Under the pieces are notes generated by a model. The model searched no databases and was not told the DNA's origin. It saw nothing but the letters and a program-made list of their open reading frames with translations. From Thiomicrospira sp. ALE5 (GTDB taxonomy: Bacteria; Pseudomonadota; Gammaproteobacteria; Thiomicrospirales; Thiomicrospiraceae), in the NCBI RefSeq assembly GCF_900112445.1, contig NZ_FOYY01000003.1:434001-498000 (forward strand): a stretch of 64,000 nucleotides of DNA, given 5' to 3'. Positions within the stretch are counted from its first letter, which is position 1. Each line of letters starts with the position of its first letter. A program made the translations under genes and the position numbers. Shown here one piece after another: positions 47,978 through 59,166 of the stretch.

Positions 47978-48006
47978 CCTAAATAATGTCTACAAGATGA
48001 CTTCAT
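47968..48006 (-). CDS. Putative 12-residue carA leader peptide
   Basis: Short frame MKSSCRHYLGRS with AAAAGG about 5 bases before its ATG. Its stop codon lies within the first arm of the carA leader hairpin (47944-47977), so a translating ribosome would disturb the hairpin. This is the geometry of attenuation by leader translation, as in pyrBI. Pseudomonas carA is reported to use pyrimidine-responsive attenuation. It is too short to assert as a gene and could be chance. Confidence 0.35.
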   Translation of the reverse strand: MKSSCRHYLGRS

Positions 48007-48107
48007 GCCAACCTTTTATTTTGAGTCATAAAATCAATTTCAAATTGAGCGAATTTTAATCGATAAGCCCTTTCAAGTCTAGCTGAAATCCACACTTATT
48101 CCAAAAA

Positions 48108-50062
<1,955 letters not shown>

Positions 50063-50148
50063 AGTTGCTGTCTTCTGCTGCTTGGCTCAATGTAAAGTTA
50101 ATAGGTTCAATAGACGACTCAGCATCTATTCAAGCTAGTAACTTGTGC

Positions 50149-50176
50149 AAAAAACAACGGCTCATTCGAGCCGTTG
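50149..50176 (-). terminator. Intrinsic terminator between dnaK and dnaJ
   Basis: Minus strand CAACGGCTC pairs perfectly with GAGCCGTTG across a 4-base loop, followed by six T, 35 bases after the dnaK stop. Partial termination here would keep DnaJ well below DnaK levels. Confidence 0.92.
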
Positions 50177-50210
50177 CCTCATTACACTAATTTAAAAAAT
50201 TAAGTTTGAA

Positions 50211-52130
50211 TTACTTTTTCGAATCATCCACTTCTTCAAATTCTGCATCCACAATATCATCTTGTTTTGCATTATCAGAAGTATTTGGCTCAGCGCCTGC
50301 GGTTTGCTGCTGTTGCTTCGCCATCATTTTTTCAGTCATTTTCTGCGATGCGGCGGCTAAAGCTTGTACCTTTTCATCGATTTTAGCTTTATCATCACCT
50401 TTCATCGCTTCTTCAACATCTTTGATGGCCGCTTCAATCGCATCCTTTTCAGCTGCGTCAAGATCATCACCAGCATCCGTCATGGCTTTACGAGTAGCAT
50501 GAATCATTCCATCTGCTTGGTTACGCGCCTCAACCAGCTCCTTCATTTTACGATCTTCTTCCGCATGCGCTTCGGCATCTTTCACCATACGTTCAACTTC
50601 TTCATCGGTTAAACCTGAAGAAGCTTTAATCGTAATGTTTTGCTCTTTACCTGTCGCCTTGTCTTTCGCTGACACATTCAAGATACCATTAGCATCAATA
50701 TCAAAGGTCACTTCGATTTGCGGCATACCACGCTGAGCCGGTGGAATGTCTTCCAAATTAAACTGGCCTAACGACTTGTTGCCTGATGACATTTCACGCT
50801 CACCTTGCAACACATGAATCGTTACCGCCGTTTGGTTATCTTCAGCGGTTGAGAATACCTGTGACTTACGTGTTGGAATCGTGGTGTTTTTCTCAATCAG
50901 CTTGGTCATGACGCCGCCCATAGTTTCGATACCCAGCGACAGAGGCGATACGTCTAACAACAACACATCTTTCACATCACCAGACAACACACCACCCTGA
51001 ATCGCGGCACCCATTGCCACCGCTTCATCCGGATTAACATCACGACGAGGCTCTTTGCCAAAAAATTCTTTTACACGTGCTTGCACCATCGGCACACGTG
51101 TTGAACCCCCAACCAAAATAACATCATCAATTTCAGACGCTGATAAACCAGCATCTTTAAGTGCAATCTTACAAGGCTCAATCGAACGTGCCACTAAATC
51201 CTCGACCAATGATTCAAACTTCGCACGAGTAATTTTGATGTTCATGTGCTTAGGGCCAGACGCATCGGCGGTAACGTAGGGTAGATTGATATCAGTTTGC
51301 TCACGCGATGACAATTCAATTTTTGCTTTCTCAGCCGCTTCACGTAAACGCTGCAAGGCTAGCGGATCATTGGTTAGATCAACACCTTGGTCCTTTTTAA
51401 ACTCCGCGACCAAATAATCCATGATCTGCTTATCAAAGTCTTCACCACCCAAGAAGGTATCCCCGTTGGTTGATAACACTTCAACTTGCTTTTCGCCATC
51501 TAAATCCGCGACTTCGATAATCGAAATATCGAACGTACCGCCACCTAGGTCATAGACAGCAATTTTGCTGTCGCCCTTCGCCTTATCCATACCGTAAGCC
51601 AAAGCCGCCGCAGTTGGCTCGTTGATAATACGTTTAACTTCAAGGCCAGCAATCTTACCCGCATCCTTGGTCGCTTGACGTTGCGCGTCGTTAAAGTAAG
51701 CCGGAACGGTAATAACCGCTTCAGCCACTTCATGCCCAAGGTAATCTTCGGCGGTTTTTTTCATTTTTTGTAAGGTACGCGCAGACACCTCCTGCGGCGA
51801 CATTTTTTTGCCATCAACATCTACCCATGCATCGCCATTGTCAGCACCTACAATCGCATAAGGCACCATACCAATGTCTTTTTTAACCTCTTTATCTTCA
51901 AAACGACGGCCGATCAAACGCTTGATCGCAAACAAGGTGTTTTTCGGATTCGTTACCGCCTGGCGCTTAGCCGAATCCCCGACCAACACTTCGCCATCGT
52001 TTGTGTAAGCCACAATCGAAGGCGTGGTACGCGCACCTTCTGCGTTTGGAATAACTTTAATGTCTTTGCCTTCCATGACCGCCACACATGAGTTAGTGGT
52101 GCCTAGGTCAATACCAATAATCTTTGCCAT
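50211..52130 (-). CDS. dnaK: Chaperone protein DnaK (Hsp70)
   Basis: ATP-dependent Hsp70 chaperone. The nucleotide-binding domain has the signatures [33 protein letters not shown] and [14 protein letters not shown]. The substrate domain begins with [20 protein letters not shown]. The C-terminal lid ends with EEVDDSKK, like the E. coli tail. Length is 639 residues. It is expressed with grpE from a heat-shock promoter, possibly with its own weaker one (52188-52214). Confidence 0.99.
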   Translation of the reverse strand: MAKIIGIDLGTTNSCVAVMEGKDIKVIPNAEGARTTPSIVAYTNDGEVLVGDSAKRQAVTNPKNTLFAIKRLIGRRFEDKEVKKDIGMVPYAIVGADNGDAWVDVDGKKMSPQEVSARTLQKMKKTAEDYLGHEVAEAVITVPAYFNDAQRQATKDAGKIAGLEVKRIINEPTAAALAYGMDKAKGDSKIAVYDLGGGTFDISIIEVADLDGEKQVEVLSTNGDTFLGGEDFDKQIMDYLVAEFKKDQGVDLTNDPLALQRLREAAEKAKIELSSREQTDINLPYVTADASGPKHMNIKITRAKFESLVEDLVARSIEPCKIALKDAGLSASEIDDVILVGGSTRVPMVQARVKEFFGKEPRRDVNPDEAVAMGAAIQGGVLSGDVKDVLLLDVSPLSLGIETMGGVMTKLIEKNTTIPTRKSQVFSTAEDNQTAVTIHVLQGEREMSSGNKSLGQFNLEDIPPAQRGMPQIEVTFDIDANGILNVSAKDKATGKEQNITIKASSGLTDEEVERMVKDAEAHAEEDRKMKELVEARNQADGMIHATRKAMTDAGDDLDAAEKDAIEAAIKDVEEAMKGDDKAKIDEKVQALAAASQKMTEKMMAKQQQQTAGAEPNTSDNAKQDDIVDAEFEEVDDSKK

Positions 52131-52187
52131 GTTTTAATCTCCAAATTCAATTTAATCTTTAAAAGCTTATGTTGTTCTTGTGTACTT

Positions 52188-52214
52188 AATAGGTGCTGTT
52201 TTGGTTATTTCAAG
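52188..52214 (-). promoter_or_regulatory. Possible second sigma-32 promoter upstream of dnaK
   Basis: Minus strand CTTGAAA, 12-base spacer, CACCTATT. The -35 is perfect, while the -10 matches CCCCATNT only in part, so the call is moderate. It lies in the 101-base grpE-dnaK gap. Confidence 0.45.
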
Positions 52215-52231
52215 CAGCACAGCCATTTTTT

Positions 52232-52846
52232 TTACTGGGCCACAATAACCCGCGCAGGTCGAATCAAACGTTCATTTAAGGCATACCCCTTCTGAAACAC
52301 TTCTACAACGGTATTTGTTTCATGATCGGGTGATGGAATCATCGTCATCGCCTCATGTTTTTGAGGATCAAACTTCTCACCCACTGGATTAATGCGTTCA
52401 ACATTGAAGTCAGCCAGCACATCTAAAAGCTGTTTAAAGGTCATTTCGACCCCTTCACGAATTGACGCCGCATTGGCTTCGGGTTTATTTGCCGCATCTA
52501 AACCTAGCTCCAAGCTATCAGCAACGGGTACTAATGCATTTAGGAGCTTTTCGACACCATATTTGTGTGCATTTTCAACATCAATACGCGATCTACGGCG
52601 CAAGTTTTCCATATCAGCTTGTAATCTCAATAATGCATCCCAATGTTGCGCAGCTTGTTGTTGCGCGGCCGCTAATTCAGCCATGGGATCAAACTCGTCT
52701 TCAGCGTCATCAAAAGCCTGCTGATGATCCTGCTCAATTTGAGCATCTTGCTCATCCATCTGCTCTTCAACCGCTTGCTGCTCTGACTGATCTGACAGCT
52801 CACTTTGATTTTTTTGCTGCTCAGTCTTGTTTTCTGGCTGCTGCAT
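52232..52846 (-). CDS. grpE: Nucleotide exchange factor GrpE
   Basis: Exchanges ADP for ATP on DnaK and serves as thermosensor. It has a long acidic Gln-rich N-terminus (residues 1-65), the coiled-coil dimerisation helix (ALLRLQADMENLRRRSRID), then NALVPVADSLELGLDAA, the core block GVEMTFKQLLDVLADF, and the C-terminal beta domain (FDPQKHEAMTMIP, VVEVFQKGYALNERLIRPA). Length is 204 residues. First gene of the grpE-dnaK-dnaJ-dapB cluster. Confidence 0.97.
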   Translation of the reverse strand: MQQPENKTEQQKNQSELSDQSEQQAVEEQMDEQDAQIEQDHQQAFDDAEDEFDPMAELAAAQQQAAQHWDALLRLQADMENLRRRSRIDVENAHKYGVEKLLNALVPVADSLELGLDAANKPEANAASIREGVEMTFKQLLDVLADFNVERINPVGEKFDPQKHEAMTMIPSPDHETNTVVEVFQKGYALNERLIRPARVIVAQ

Positions 52847-52881
52847 GCACGACTCCTACAACTAATTAAAATTCATAAACA

Positions 52882-52910
52882 ATATGGGGGGTTATTTTTC
52901 TCTTTCAACC
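52882..52910 (-). promoter_or_regulatory. Sigma-32 heat-shock promoter of grpE-dnaK
   Basis: Minus strand GGTTGAAA, 13-base spacer, CCCCATAT: an almost perfect match to the RpoH consensus CTTGAAA-N11-16-CCCCATNT. Transcription would start near 52875, about 29 bases before the grpE start. This shows RpoH rather than HrcA/CIRCE control; I saw no CIRCE element here. Confidence 0.9.
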
Positions 52911-53010
52911 CTTCTCGGCCAAAATATTCTACTGATCGATTTTTAACGCCTTAAAAGCATGATAGTTTCAGCTATAATTCAGATTAGTAAAGACAACGGC
53001 AGGTTTCATT

Positions 53011-53886
53011 ATGTTTGATCGTATTGCAATTTTTGGTAAATACAACGGTTTTCAATCTTGGAAAAGCATTGATAAACTCATCAAGTTTTTTCAGGATCGC
53101 AATAAAAAAGTACTGCTAGATCAAACATCCTGCCAAGATTTTCCTGTTGAACGTTACGGTGTGCCCTTGCTAAGCCGCGAGGCGATGCTTGGTCAATTTG
53201 ATCTGGCAATTGTCGTCGGTGGCGATGGCACCTTTTTAGATGTAGCCCGTTTTGTCGTTGACCAACAAAAACCGATTTTAGGCGTTAACCTTGGCCGATT
53301 AGGCTTTTTAGCGGATGTTTCACCAGATACCATGCTTAACACCATGGAAGATGTATTGAATGGCACCTATGACTGTGAAGATCGTAATTTACTCAGCGTT
53401 ACTATTTACGATCTTGATGAAAAAGTATTTGAACACCTCGCTTTCAATGACGTAGTGATTCATAAACCTGACGCACCCAAAATGATTGAGTTTGAAACCT
53501 TCATTGACGGCCGCTTTCTTAAAAGCCAACGTTCTGATGGGATGATCATTGCCACACCAACAGGTTCAACAGCCTATGCACTTTCAGCAGGAGGACCTAT
53601 TGTTGATCCAAGCCTTAACGTAATATCCTTGGTTTCTATCAATCCCCATACCATGAGTAATCGCCCTTTTGTTGTAGATGGTGACAGTCACATTGAATTA
53701 CGCGCCCATGAAAACTGTAGCGGTATCGCACGGATTACATGTGACGGCCAAATCACTTATGAGATCAATGCCCGCCATCGTACCCACGTACAAAGACATC
53801 AACATTTTATTAAACTTATTCACCCTTGTGGTCACGACTACTTTGGGCTACTGCGTGCTAAATTACACTGGGGTGAAAAACTATAA
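53011..53886 (+). CDS. nadK: NAD kinase
   Basis: Phosphorylates NAD to NADP. Seen: the IVVGGDGTFLDVAR glycine motif (GGDG, residues about 70-73), LGVNLGRLGFLAD, EFETFIDGRFLKSQRSDGMI and the signature TPTGSTAYALSAGGPIVDP. Length is 291 residues. TATAAT at 52973-52978 suggests a promoter, but without a good -35. The stop overlaps the recN start by one base. Confidence 0.97.
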   Translation: MFDRIAIFGKYNGFQSWKSIDKLIKFFQDRNKKVLLDQTSCQDFPVERYGVPLLSREAMLGQFDLAIVVGGDGTFLDVARFVVDQQKPILGVNLGRLGFLADVSPDTMLNTMEDVLNGTYDCEDRNLLSVTIYDLDEKVFEHLAFNDVVIHKPDAPKMIEFETFIDGRFLKSQRSDGMIIATPTGSTAYALSAGGPIVDPSLNVISLVSINPHTMSNRPFVVDGDSHIELRAHENCSGIARITCDGQITYEINARHRTHVQRHQHFIKLIHPCGHDYFGLLRAKLHWGEKL

Positions 53887-55556
53887 TGCTCGTCTATTTA
53901 CATATTCAAAACCTAGCCCTTATTGACCAGCTTGAACTTGATTTTAAGCCGGGACTCAGCGTATTAACCGGTGAAACAGGCGCTGGTAAGTCAATTTTAC
54001 TTGATGGCCTTGGACTCATACTGGGTGAGCGTGCCGACTCTAGCCTAGTCAGACATGGCAAAAATAAAGCCACCGTGACGGCCGAATTCGATTTGAGCGA
54101 TGCCCCCGATCAGCAGGCCTGGTTACAACAGCATGACCTTGACGACGAAAACCAAATCAATAATTGCATCATTCAACGAAGTGTTCGCGCCGATGGTCGC
54201 TCAAAAGCTTACATCAATGGCCGCCCAACCACTCTAACGAAACTCAAAGAACTGGGGCAACAACTGATCATCGTACATGGTCAACACCAACACCAAGCTC
54301 TGCTAAACCTTGATACCCAACGCGATCTATTAGACCGATTTGGTCAGCATAACACCCTAGTATCTGCGGTTAAAGCCGCCTTCACTAGCTGGCATAAACT
54401 GACTCAAAAACTTAAACAAATCCAAGACGAACAACAAGATGCGCAAGCCAAACTTGAACTTTTAACATTCAAGCAACAGGAATTTGCCAAAGTCAAACCG
54501 CTAGTAGGTGAGTTTGACCTGCTTGCAGAAGAGCAGCGCACACTTGCCCACGCCAATGATATTAAAACAGCTGGCTTAAATGCGGCTGAACATCTAGATG
54601 GAGAACACAGTACCGTTAGCTTTCTTACCAAAGCACAGCACGAGATCGAGCGCGCGGCCGGCTATAGCCCGGAATTAGCGCAACAACAGCAACGATTAGA
54701 GACGCTACTTATCGAAGTGCAAGAGCTCGCCAGTGAATTGCACCATTACAGTGATAAAATTGAATTAGACCCCTATCGGTTAGACGAGGTTGATACACGA
54801 CTGGGCCAACTTCATGCTTTAGCAAAAAAATACCACCTTGACCCCAATGGTCTTGCGGATTACTTTGATGAGCTTAATACGCAACTTACCGCTTTTACTC
54901 AGCATGACCAGTTCCAAGAAGAACTAGAAGCGGCAATTAACAAGGCTTACAGCTCACTACAAACCGCATCCAAATCACTAAGTGATGCACGTCAACACAG
55001 CGCAAACATTCTAGGTGAAACCATTACTAGTGCGATGCAGGCGCTTGGCATGGCTAAAGGACGCTTTGAGGTGGCACTAGAACCCAGCGCATTGTCTGCA
55101 TTCGGTCAAGACAAAATTAACTTTCTTGTTCAAACCAACCCAGGCCAACCTGCACAGCCATTGAACAAAATTGCATCAGGTGGTGAGCTATCACGAATAA
55201 GCTTAGCCATACAAGTCGCTTGCGCTCAAGTGAGCCACACCGCAACACTAATCTTTGACGAAGTGGATGTTGGCATAGGCGGTGCAGTCGCTGAAATTGT
55301 AGGTCAAAAAATGCGCACACTGGGTCATCAACGCCAGGTTTTTGCTGTCACCCATTTAGGACAAGTCGCCAGCTATGGCAACCATCACTTCAAAGTAGCC
55401 AAGCAAAATATTCAAGATGAAACGCAAACCCAAGTGGAACCCTTAACGGCAGAGGCGAGAACACAAGAAATAGCGAGGATGATTGGTGGTATTGAAATTA
55501 CAGAACAAACGCTTGGCCTAGCATCAGAACTCTTAAATCAGGCCAAAGCGTTTTAA
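53886..55556 (+). CDS. recN: DNA repair protein RecN
   Basis: SMC-like ATPase for double-strand break repair. The N-terminal ATPase half has Walker A LTGETGAGKSILLDGLGLIL. The middle is a long coiled-coil (about 150-400). The C-terminus has the ABC signature IASGGELSRISLAIQ, Walker B TLIFDEVDVGIGGAVAEI and VTHLGQVASYGNHHFKV. Length is 556 residues. It is coupled to nadK by TAATG, as in other gammaproteobacteria. No LexA box was recognised. Confidence 0.97.
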   Translation: MLVYLHIQNLALIDQLELDFKPGLSVLTGETGAGKSILLDGLGLILGERADSSLVRHGKNKATVTAEFDLSDAPDQQAWLQQHDLDDENQINNCIIQRSVRADGRSKAYINGRPTTLTKLKELGQQLIIVHGQHQHQALLNLDTQRDLLDRFGQHNTLVSAVKAAFTSWHKLTQKLKQIQDEQQDAQAKLELLTFKQQEFAKVKPLVGEFDLLAEEQRTLAHANDIKTAGLNAAEHLDGEHSTVSFLTKAQHEIERAAGYSPELAQQQQRLETLLIEVQELASELHHYSDKIELDPYRLDEVDTRLGQLHALAKKYHLDPNGLADYFDELNTQLTAFTQHDQFQEELEAAINKAYSSLQTASKSLSDARQHSANILGETITSAMQALGMAKGRFEVALEPSALSAFGQDKINFLVQTNPGQPAQPLNKIASGGELSRISLAIQVACAQVSHTATLIFDEVDVGIGGAVAEIVGQKMRTLGHQRQVFAVTHLGQVASYGNHHFKVAKQNIQDETQTQVEPLTAEARTQEIARMIGGIEITEQTLGLASELLNQAKAF

Positions 55557-55569
55557 AGTGCTTTAGATG

Positions 55570-55998
55570 TTACTTGCGATTAACTTCAGGTGTTTCAGAC
55601 TCTAGCGTTCCATAAATGACTAGGTTGTGATTACACAGGTTATAGCCGTTTTCTTTGGCTATATCACGAATGCGATCTTCAATAACTGGGTCAACGAACT
55701 CTTTAACAAAGCCCGATTTTAAGCATACTAAATGATCGTGATTGTCACCAGTATCTAATTCAAACACAGAAATATTATTTTCAAAATTTAACCGGCGCAC
55801 AATCCCAGCCTGCTCAAATTGGGTTAGCACGCGATATACCGTTGCTAAACCAACCTCTTCGCCCTGCTCAATCAAAATTTTATAAACGTCTTCGGCGGTT
55901 AAATGATGCTGGTCACCGGCTGACTCTAAAATTTGCAAAATTTTTAGTCTTGGCAAGGTAACTTTCAAACCCACACGCTTTAACTCATGACCACTCAT
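55570..55998 (-). CDS. fur: Ferric uptake regulator Fur
   Basis: Iron-responsive repressor. Seen: the winged-helix (VTLPRLKILQILE, HHLTAEDVYKILIE, LATVYRVLTQFEQAGIVRRL) and the metal-binding C-terminal domain with HDHLVCLKSGFVKEF. The structural CxxC is incomplete: Cys92 is present but the second position is Ser95. Another Cys is in YNLCNHNLVIYG. Length is 142 residues. It is convergent with recN and divergent from bamE, a conserved arrangement. Confidence 0.95.
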   Translation of the reverse strand: MSGHELKRVGLKVTLPRLKILQILESAGDQHHLTAEDVYKILIEQGEEVGLATVYRVLTQFEQAGIVRRLNFENNISVFELDTGDNHDHLVCLKSGFVKEFVDPVIEDRIRDIAKENGYNLCNHNLVIYGTLESETPEVNRK

Positions 55999-56175
55999 TT
56001 AAAGACTCCACTTATGAGATTTGTTATTATTTTATACTAATACTCAGCTTCAACACATTTTTGTCTATAATAAATAAAATTTTAGCTTACCATGGTGTCA
56101 AATCTTCTACAGCAAGATTCTATTTGTAAATGATATTCAAGTAAAGCGTCAAACCGATTTAAATTAGGAAGGTAT

Positions 56176-56532
56176 ATGAGCAGAAAAAGACCAATATTAC
56201 ACCTAAGCTGGATTGCAATTCTTGGCTTATTTCTGAGCGGATGTGGTGGCATAAAACCCTTTAAAGCCCCTATTGCACAAGGTATTGTAATCGAACCGGC
56301 AATGCTTGAAGAGCTGCAAGTAGGGCTAAGCAAACAACAAGTGCGCAGCTTACTCGGGCCTCACTATGGCCAGCATCCGTTTCGCCCACATATTTGGGAT
56401 TATACCTATGCCACTAGCCAACAAAACAATCATCCAGATGCAGCCGGTCACTTACGCTTAGAATTTGATGAGCAAGGTTTCTTGTCAAACTGGCAAGTCA
56501 TTAAAGAACAAAGCCGAAAAATCAAACTTTAA
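56176..56532 (+). CDS. bamE: Outer membrane protein assembly factor BamE
   Basis: Lipoprotein subunit of the BAM complex (also called OmlA/SmpA). It has a lipoprotein signal ending in the lipidation box FLSGCGG, then the short conserved domain: APIAQGIVIEPAMLEELQVG, LSKQQVRSLLGPHYGQHPFR and WDYTYAT. Length is 118 residues. It is divergent from fur across 177 bases. Confidence 0.94.
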   Translation: MSRKRPILHLSWIAILGLFLSGCGGIKPFKAPIAQGIVIEPAMLEELQVGLSKQQVRSLLGPHYGQHPFRPHIWDYTYATSQQNNHPDAAGHLRLEFDEQGFLSNWQVIKEQSRKIKL

Positions 56533-56563
56533 CGCCTAATATCTTCAATCTACCTATCGCAAC

Positions 56564-56878
56564 TTATTGTGCTGCCGCCTTGCGGCGGCGTTCTTTGGGA
56601 TCAACTTTTAGCGGGCGATATACCTCAACCCGATCACCATCACGTAATAAGGTATCTTGCGACACTGGACGGCTAAAAATACCCAGCTTATCCAGCACAG
56701 CTTCAGGATAGTCTGCCTGCAGCGGACTTAACTTAACGGCATCTATCGCAGTGGTATTGAGGGGCACACGCAACGAGTACAAAGACTGTTTATCAGGCAA
56801 GGCATAGGCCACTTCGACCACAATCCAGTCAGAATTCGTGTCGGAATGCGCAACGTCACTGTTATCTAGATTAGCCAT
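56564..56878 (-). CDS. rnfH: RnfH family ubiquitin-like protein
   Basis: Small RnfH/UPF0125 protein of ubiquitin-like fold, role unclear. I start it at 56878 (104 residues): GGAG lies 7 bases upstream and it overlaps the ratA stop by 8 bases, while the longer frame lies inside ratA. Seen: VEVAYALPDKQSLYSLRVP, AVLDKLGIFSRPVSQDTLLR and DGDRVEVYRPLKVDPKERRR, the family signature at the end. Confidence 0.94.
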   Translation of the reverse strand: MANLDNSDVAHSDTNSDWIVVEVAYALPDKQSLYSLRVPLNTTAIDAVKLSPLQADYPEAVLDKLGIFSRPVSQDTLLRDGDRVEVYRPLKVDPKERRRKAAAQ

Positions 56879-57302
56879 AAATTTGCTCCGCTCGGGCAAC
56901 AAAACTGCTAACAAAGGTATTGGCAATCTGCTCAAAAATACTATTGAGCGCTACCTTTAATAGGCCAGAACTGACTTCAAACTCAATCTCAAAATTAATT
57001 TTGCAGGCCTGTTCACCCAATGCTTTAAAGGTCCATTCACCCTGTAAATGACTAAACGGGCCTTCCAAAAGACGCATTTCGATACGCTGATTCGGCGTCA
57101 GATGATTCTGGGTCTTGAATACTTGCTTCAACCCCAATTTAGCAATCGTCACTTCCGCTTGCATGGAAAGCTCATCCGCCATTAATACGCGCGCACCACC
57201 ACACCAAGGCAAAAACTCCGGATAACGTGCGACATCGTTTACCACGTCATACATTTGTTTTGCCGAGTAATTTAATAAAGCGGTGCGGGAAATTTTTTTC
57301 AT
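56871..57302 (-). CDS. ratA: RatA, START-like ribosome association toxin / coenzyme Q-binding family
   Basis: START/Coq10-fold protein; in E. coli it blocks 70S assembly in one assay, and relatives bind ubiquinone. The start is the ATG at 57302 (143 residues, MKKISRTALLNYSAKQMYDV), since the longer frame from 57401 crosses smpB. Seen: VARYPEFLPWCGGARVL, LKQVFKTQNHL, MRLLEGPFSHLQGEWTFKAL and FVARAEQIYG. It pairs with rnfH and is divergent from smpB. Confidence 0.93.
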   Translation of the reverse strand: MKKISRTALLNYSAKQMYDVVNDVARYPEFLPWCGGARVLMADELSMQAEVTIAKLGLKQVFKTQNHLTPNQRIEMRLLEGPFSHLQGEWTFKALGEQACKINFEIEFEVSSGLLKVALNSIFEQIANTFVSSFVARAEQIYG

Positions 57303-57345
57303 AGCCGTCTTTTTTTGAGCAAACTTGGTTATAATGCGAGTCATT

Positions 57346-57825
57346 ATGGCAAAAAAATCCAAGAAACAAAACCACTCTAATCGCATCGCCGAAAACCGCA
57401 AAGCGCGCTTCGATTATTTCATTGAAGAAACCTTTGAAGCAGGCCTGGTGTTAGAAGGCTGGGAAATCAAAAGCCTGCGTGCGGGTAAGGTTCAAATTAA
57501 CGAAAGCTACATTCTGTTTAAAAACAATGAGGCTTGGTTATTTGGTGCGCTGATTACCCCGCTCATTACAGCCTCCTCTCATCAAATCCACGACCCATTG
57601 CGGACGCGTAAATTATTGATGCACCGGCGTCAAATTGACCGTTTAATGGGCCAGGTTGATCAAAAAGGCTATACCGTTGTGTCTCTTAATTTACATTGGC
57701 ACCAAGGTCGAGTAAAAATCGACATAGGTTTAGCGAAAGGTAAAAAACTGCATGACAAACGCGCCACCGAAAAAGAGCGCGATTGGAATCGCGACAAGCA
57801 ACGTATTCTCAAATCATTCGGTTAA
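57346..57825 (+). CDS. smpB: SsrA-binding protein SmpB
   Basis: Essential partner of tmRNA in rescue of stalled ribosomes. The start is ATG at 57346 (159 residues). Seen: [38 protein letters not shown], the RNA-binding core, and the basic tail [20 protein letters not shown]. Its 3' end overlaps the convergent tesA by 12 bases. No ssrA gene was found in this window. Confidence 0.97.
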   Translation: MAKKSKKQNHSNRIAENRKARFDYFIEETFEAGLVLEGWEIKSLRAGKVQINESYILFKNNEAWLFGALITPLITASSHQIHDPLRTRKLLMHRRQIDRLMGQVDQKGYTVVSLNLHWHQGRVKIDIGLAKGKKLHDKRATEKERDWNRDKQRILKSFG

Positions 57826-58521
57826 CCAGGCCTGCAACTGTGGCCAAAGTCTCGCTAGAATAATAGGTTGAGCGGCGGCATTGGGGTGTAAGCCATCATC
57901 TAGCATTAACTCCTGATTCAACGCCACATCAGCCAGAAAAAAAGGATCGAGCGGCACCTGATATTCTTCAGCCAACTGCAGATACATTTGCGCTAAACGT
58001 CGATCAAACGCCGGCCCATAATTAGGCGGCAATCGAATACCCAACAACTTCACTTTGGCGCCCTGCTGCTGACTCAACTCAATCATTTGCGCTAGGTTGC
58101 GTTGAGTTTGATTCAAGTTTTGACCGCGCAGGGCATCATTGGCGCCCAGCTCAATAATCACATAAGCGGGTTGATGTTGTGCCAGCAGGCCTGGTAAACG
58201 CTGCAAACCGCCCGAGGTGGTTTCACCACTCAAACTGGCATTGATCACTTGTACGTTTTTTAATTGTTGCATAGTCTGCTGAGTCAGTTTTTGGTCTAAT
58301 AGGGACACCCAACCGTTCTCTTGCGGAATACCATAAGCCGCACTCAGGCTATCGCCCAAAACCAACAAGGTAGATGAAGAGGACTGTGCCGATTGACTGG
58401 CTAACAGTAACACCCAACTTACAAGTAGCAGCGTTATCACACGCACTAACGGATGATAAAGAGAACATAATCCATGACTGACAACCCGACTAATTCTATT
58501 TTGAGCTTGCACAATGTTCAT
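57814..58521 (-). CDS. tesA: SGNH-type lysophospholipase/thioesterase TesA-like
   Basis: Periplasmic GDSL/SGNH hydrolase, thioesterase I/lysophospholipase L1 type. The four blocks are visible: [14 protein letters not shown] (Ser), LSGETTSGG (Gly), [11 protein letters not shown] (Asn) and [14 protein letters not shown] (Asp/His). There is an N-terminal hydrophobic signal region ([20 protein letters not shown]). The ATG at 58521 has GAGGA about 9 bases upstream, but lies 48 bases inside the divergent ABC gene; a GTG at 58446 is an alternative. The tesA/ybbA/ybbP layout matches E. coli. Confidence 0.88.
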   Translation of the reverse strand: MNIVQAQNRISRVVSHGLCSLYHPLVRVITLLLVSWVLLLASQSAQSSSSTLLVLGDSLSAAYGIPQENGWVSLLDQKLTQQTMQQLKNVQVINASLSGETTSGGLQRLPGLLAQHQPAYVIIELGANDALRGQNLNQTQRNLAQMIELSQQQGAKVKLLGIRLPPNYGPAFDRRLAQMYLQLAEEYQVPLDPFFLADVALNQELMLDDGLHPNAAAQPIILARLWPQLQAWLTE

Positions 58522-59166
58522 TACGAAGTATCCTCTGCGTCTTCACCTTTGGCTATCTTAAAGGGCTGTGAACTAGAAGTCGAGCCACAACAAAGTTTAG
58601 CGATAGTAGGGCGCTCTGGTTCCGGAAAATCCACACTACTTGCTTTAATGGCCGGATTAGACACCGCCACACGCGGTGATGTGCGCTTGCTATCCCATAA
58701 TCTAAGTCAACTTAATGAAGATCAACGTGCGCAAATTCGCGCCCAATCAGTGGGCTTTGTGTTTCAAAACTTTCAACTCATGTCGGGCTTAACCGCACTC
58801 GAAAATGTCATGATGCCTCTGGAACTCTTTAACCTAGATCAGCCCAAGCAACGCGCAGAGCAAGCGCTGGAATCAGTAGGCCTGACTCACCGTTTACACC
58901 ATCGGCCACAATCCCTATCGGGTGGCGAACAACAACGCGTCGCGATTGCACGCGCCCTCGTCACCCAACCCAAGATTTTGTTTGCCGATGAACCTACTGG
59001 CAACTTGGATGAAACCACCGCTCATCAAGTGCAGGATTTGCTATTTAACTTGCAAGATCACACCACCTTAATTCTCGTCACCCACGACGTGGACTATGCT
59101 GCGCGTTGCCAACGCCAAGTCCGTCTTGAACAGGGTCTGCTCCTTGAGGATCAGCTATGCCACTAA
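58474..59166 (+). CDS. ybbA: ABC transporter ATP-binding protein, YbbA/LolD type
   Basis: ATPase of a MacB/LolCDE-type mechanotransmission ABC system, here paired with a YbbP-like permease. Motifs: Walker [16 protein letters not shown]-loop FVFQNFQLM, signature [15 protein letters not shown], Walker [14 protein letters not shown] and switch His in LVTHDVDY. Length is 230 residues. Its stop overlaps the permease start by 10 bases. Substrate unknown. Confidence 0.9.
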   Translation: MTDNPTNSILSLHNVHYEVSSASSPLAILKGCELEVEPQQSLAIVGRSGSGKSTLLALMAGLDTATRGDVRLLSHNLSQLNEDQRAQIRAQSVGFVFQNFQLMSGLTALENVMMPLELFNLDQPKQRAEQALESVGLTHRLHHRPQSLSGGEQQRVAIARALVTQPKILFADEPTGNLDETTAHQVQDLLFNLQDHTTLILVTHDVDYAARCQRQVRLEQGLLLEDQLCH

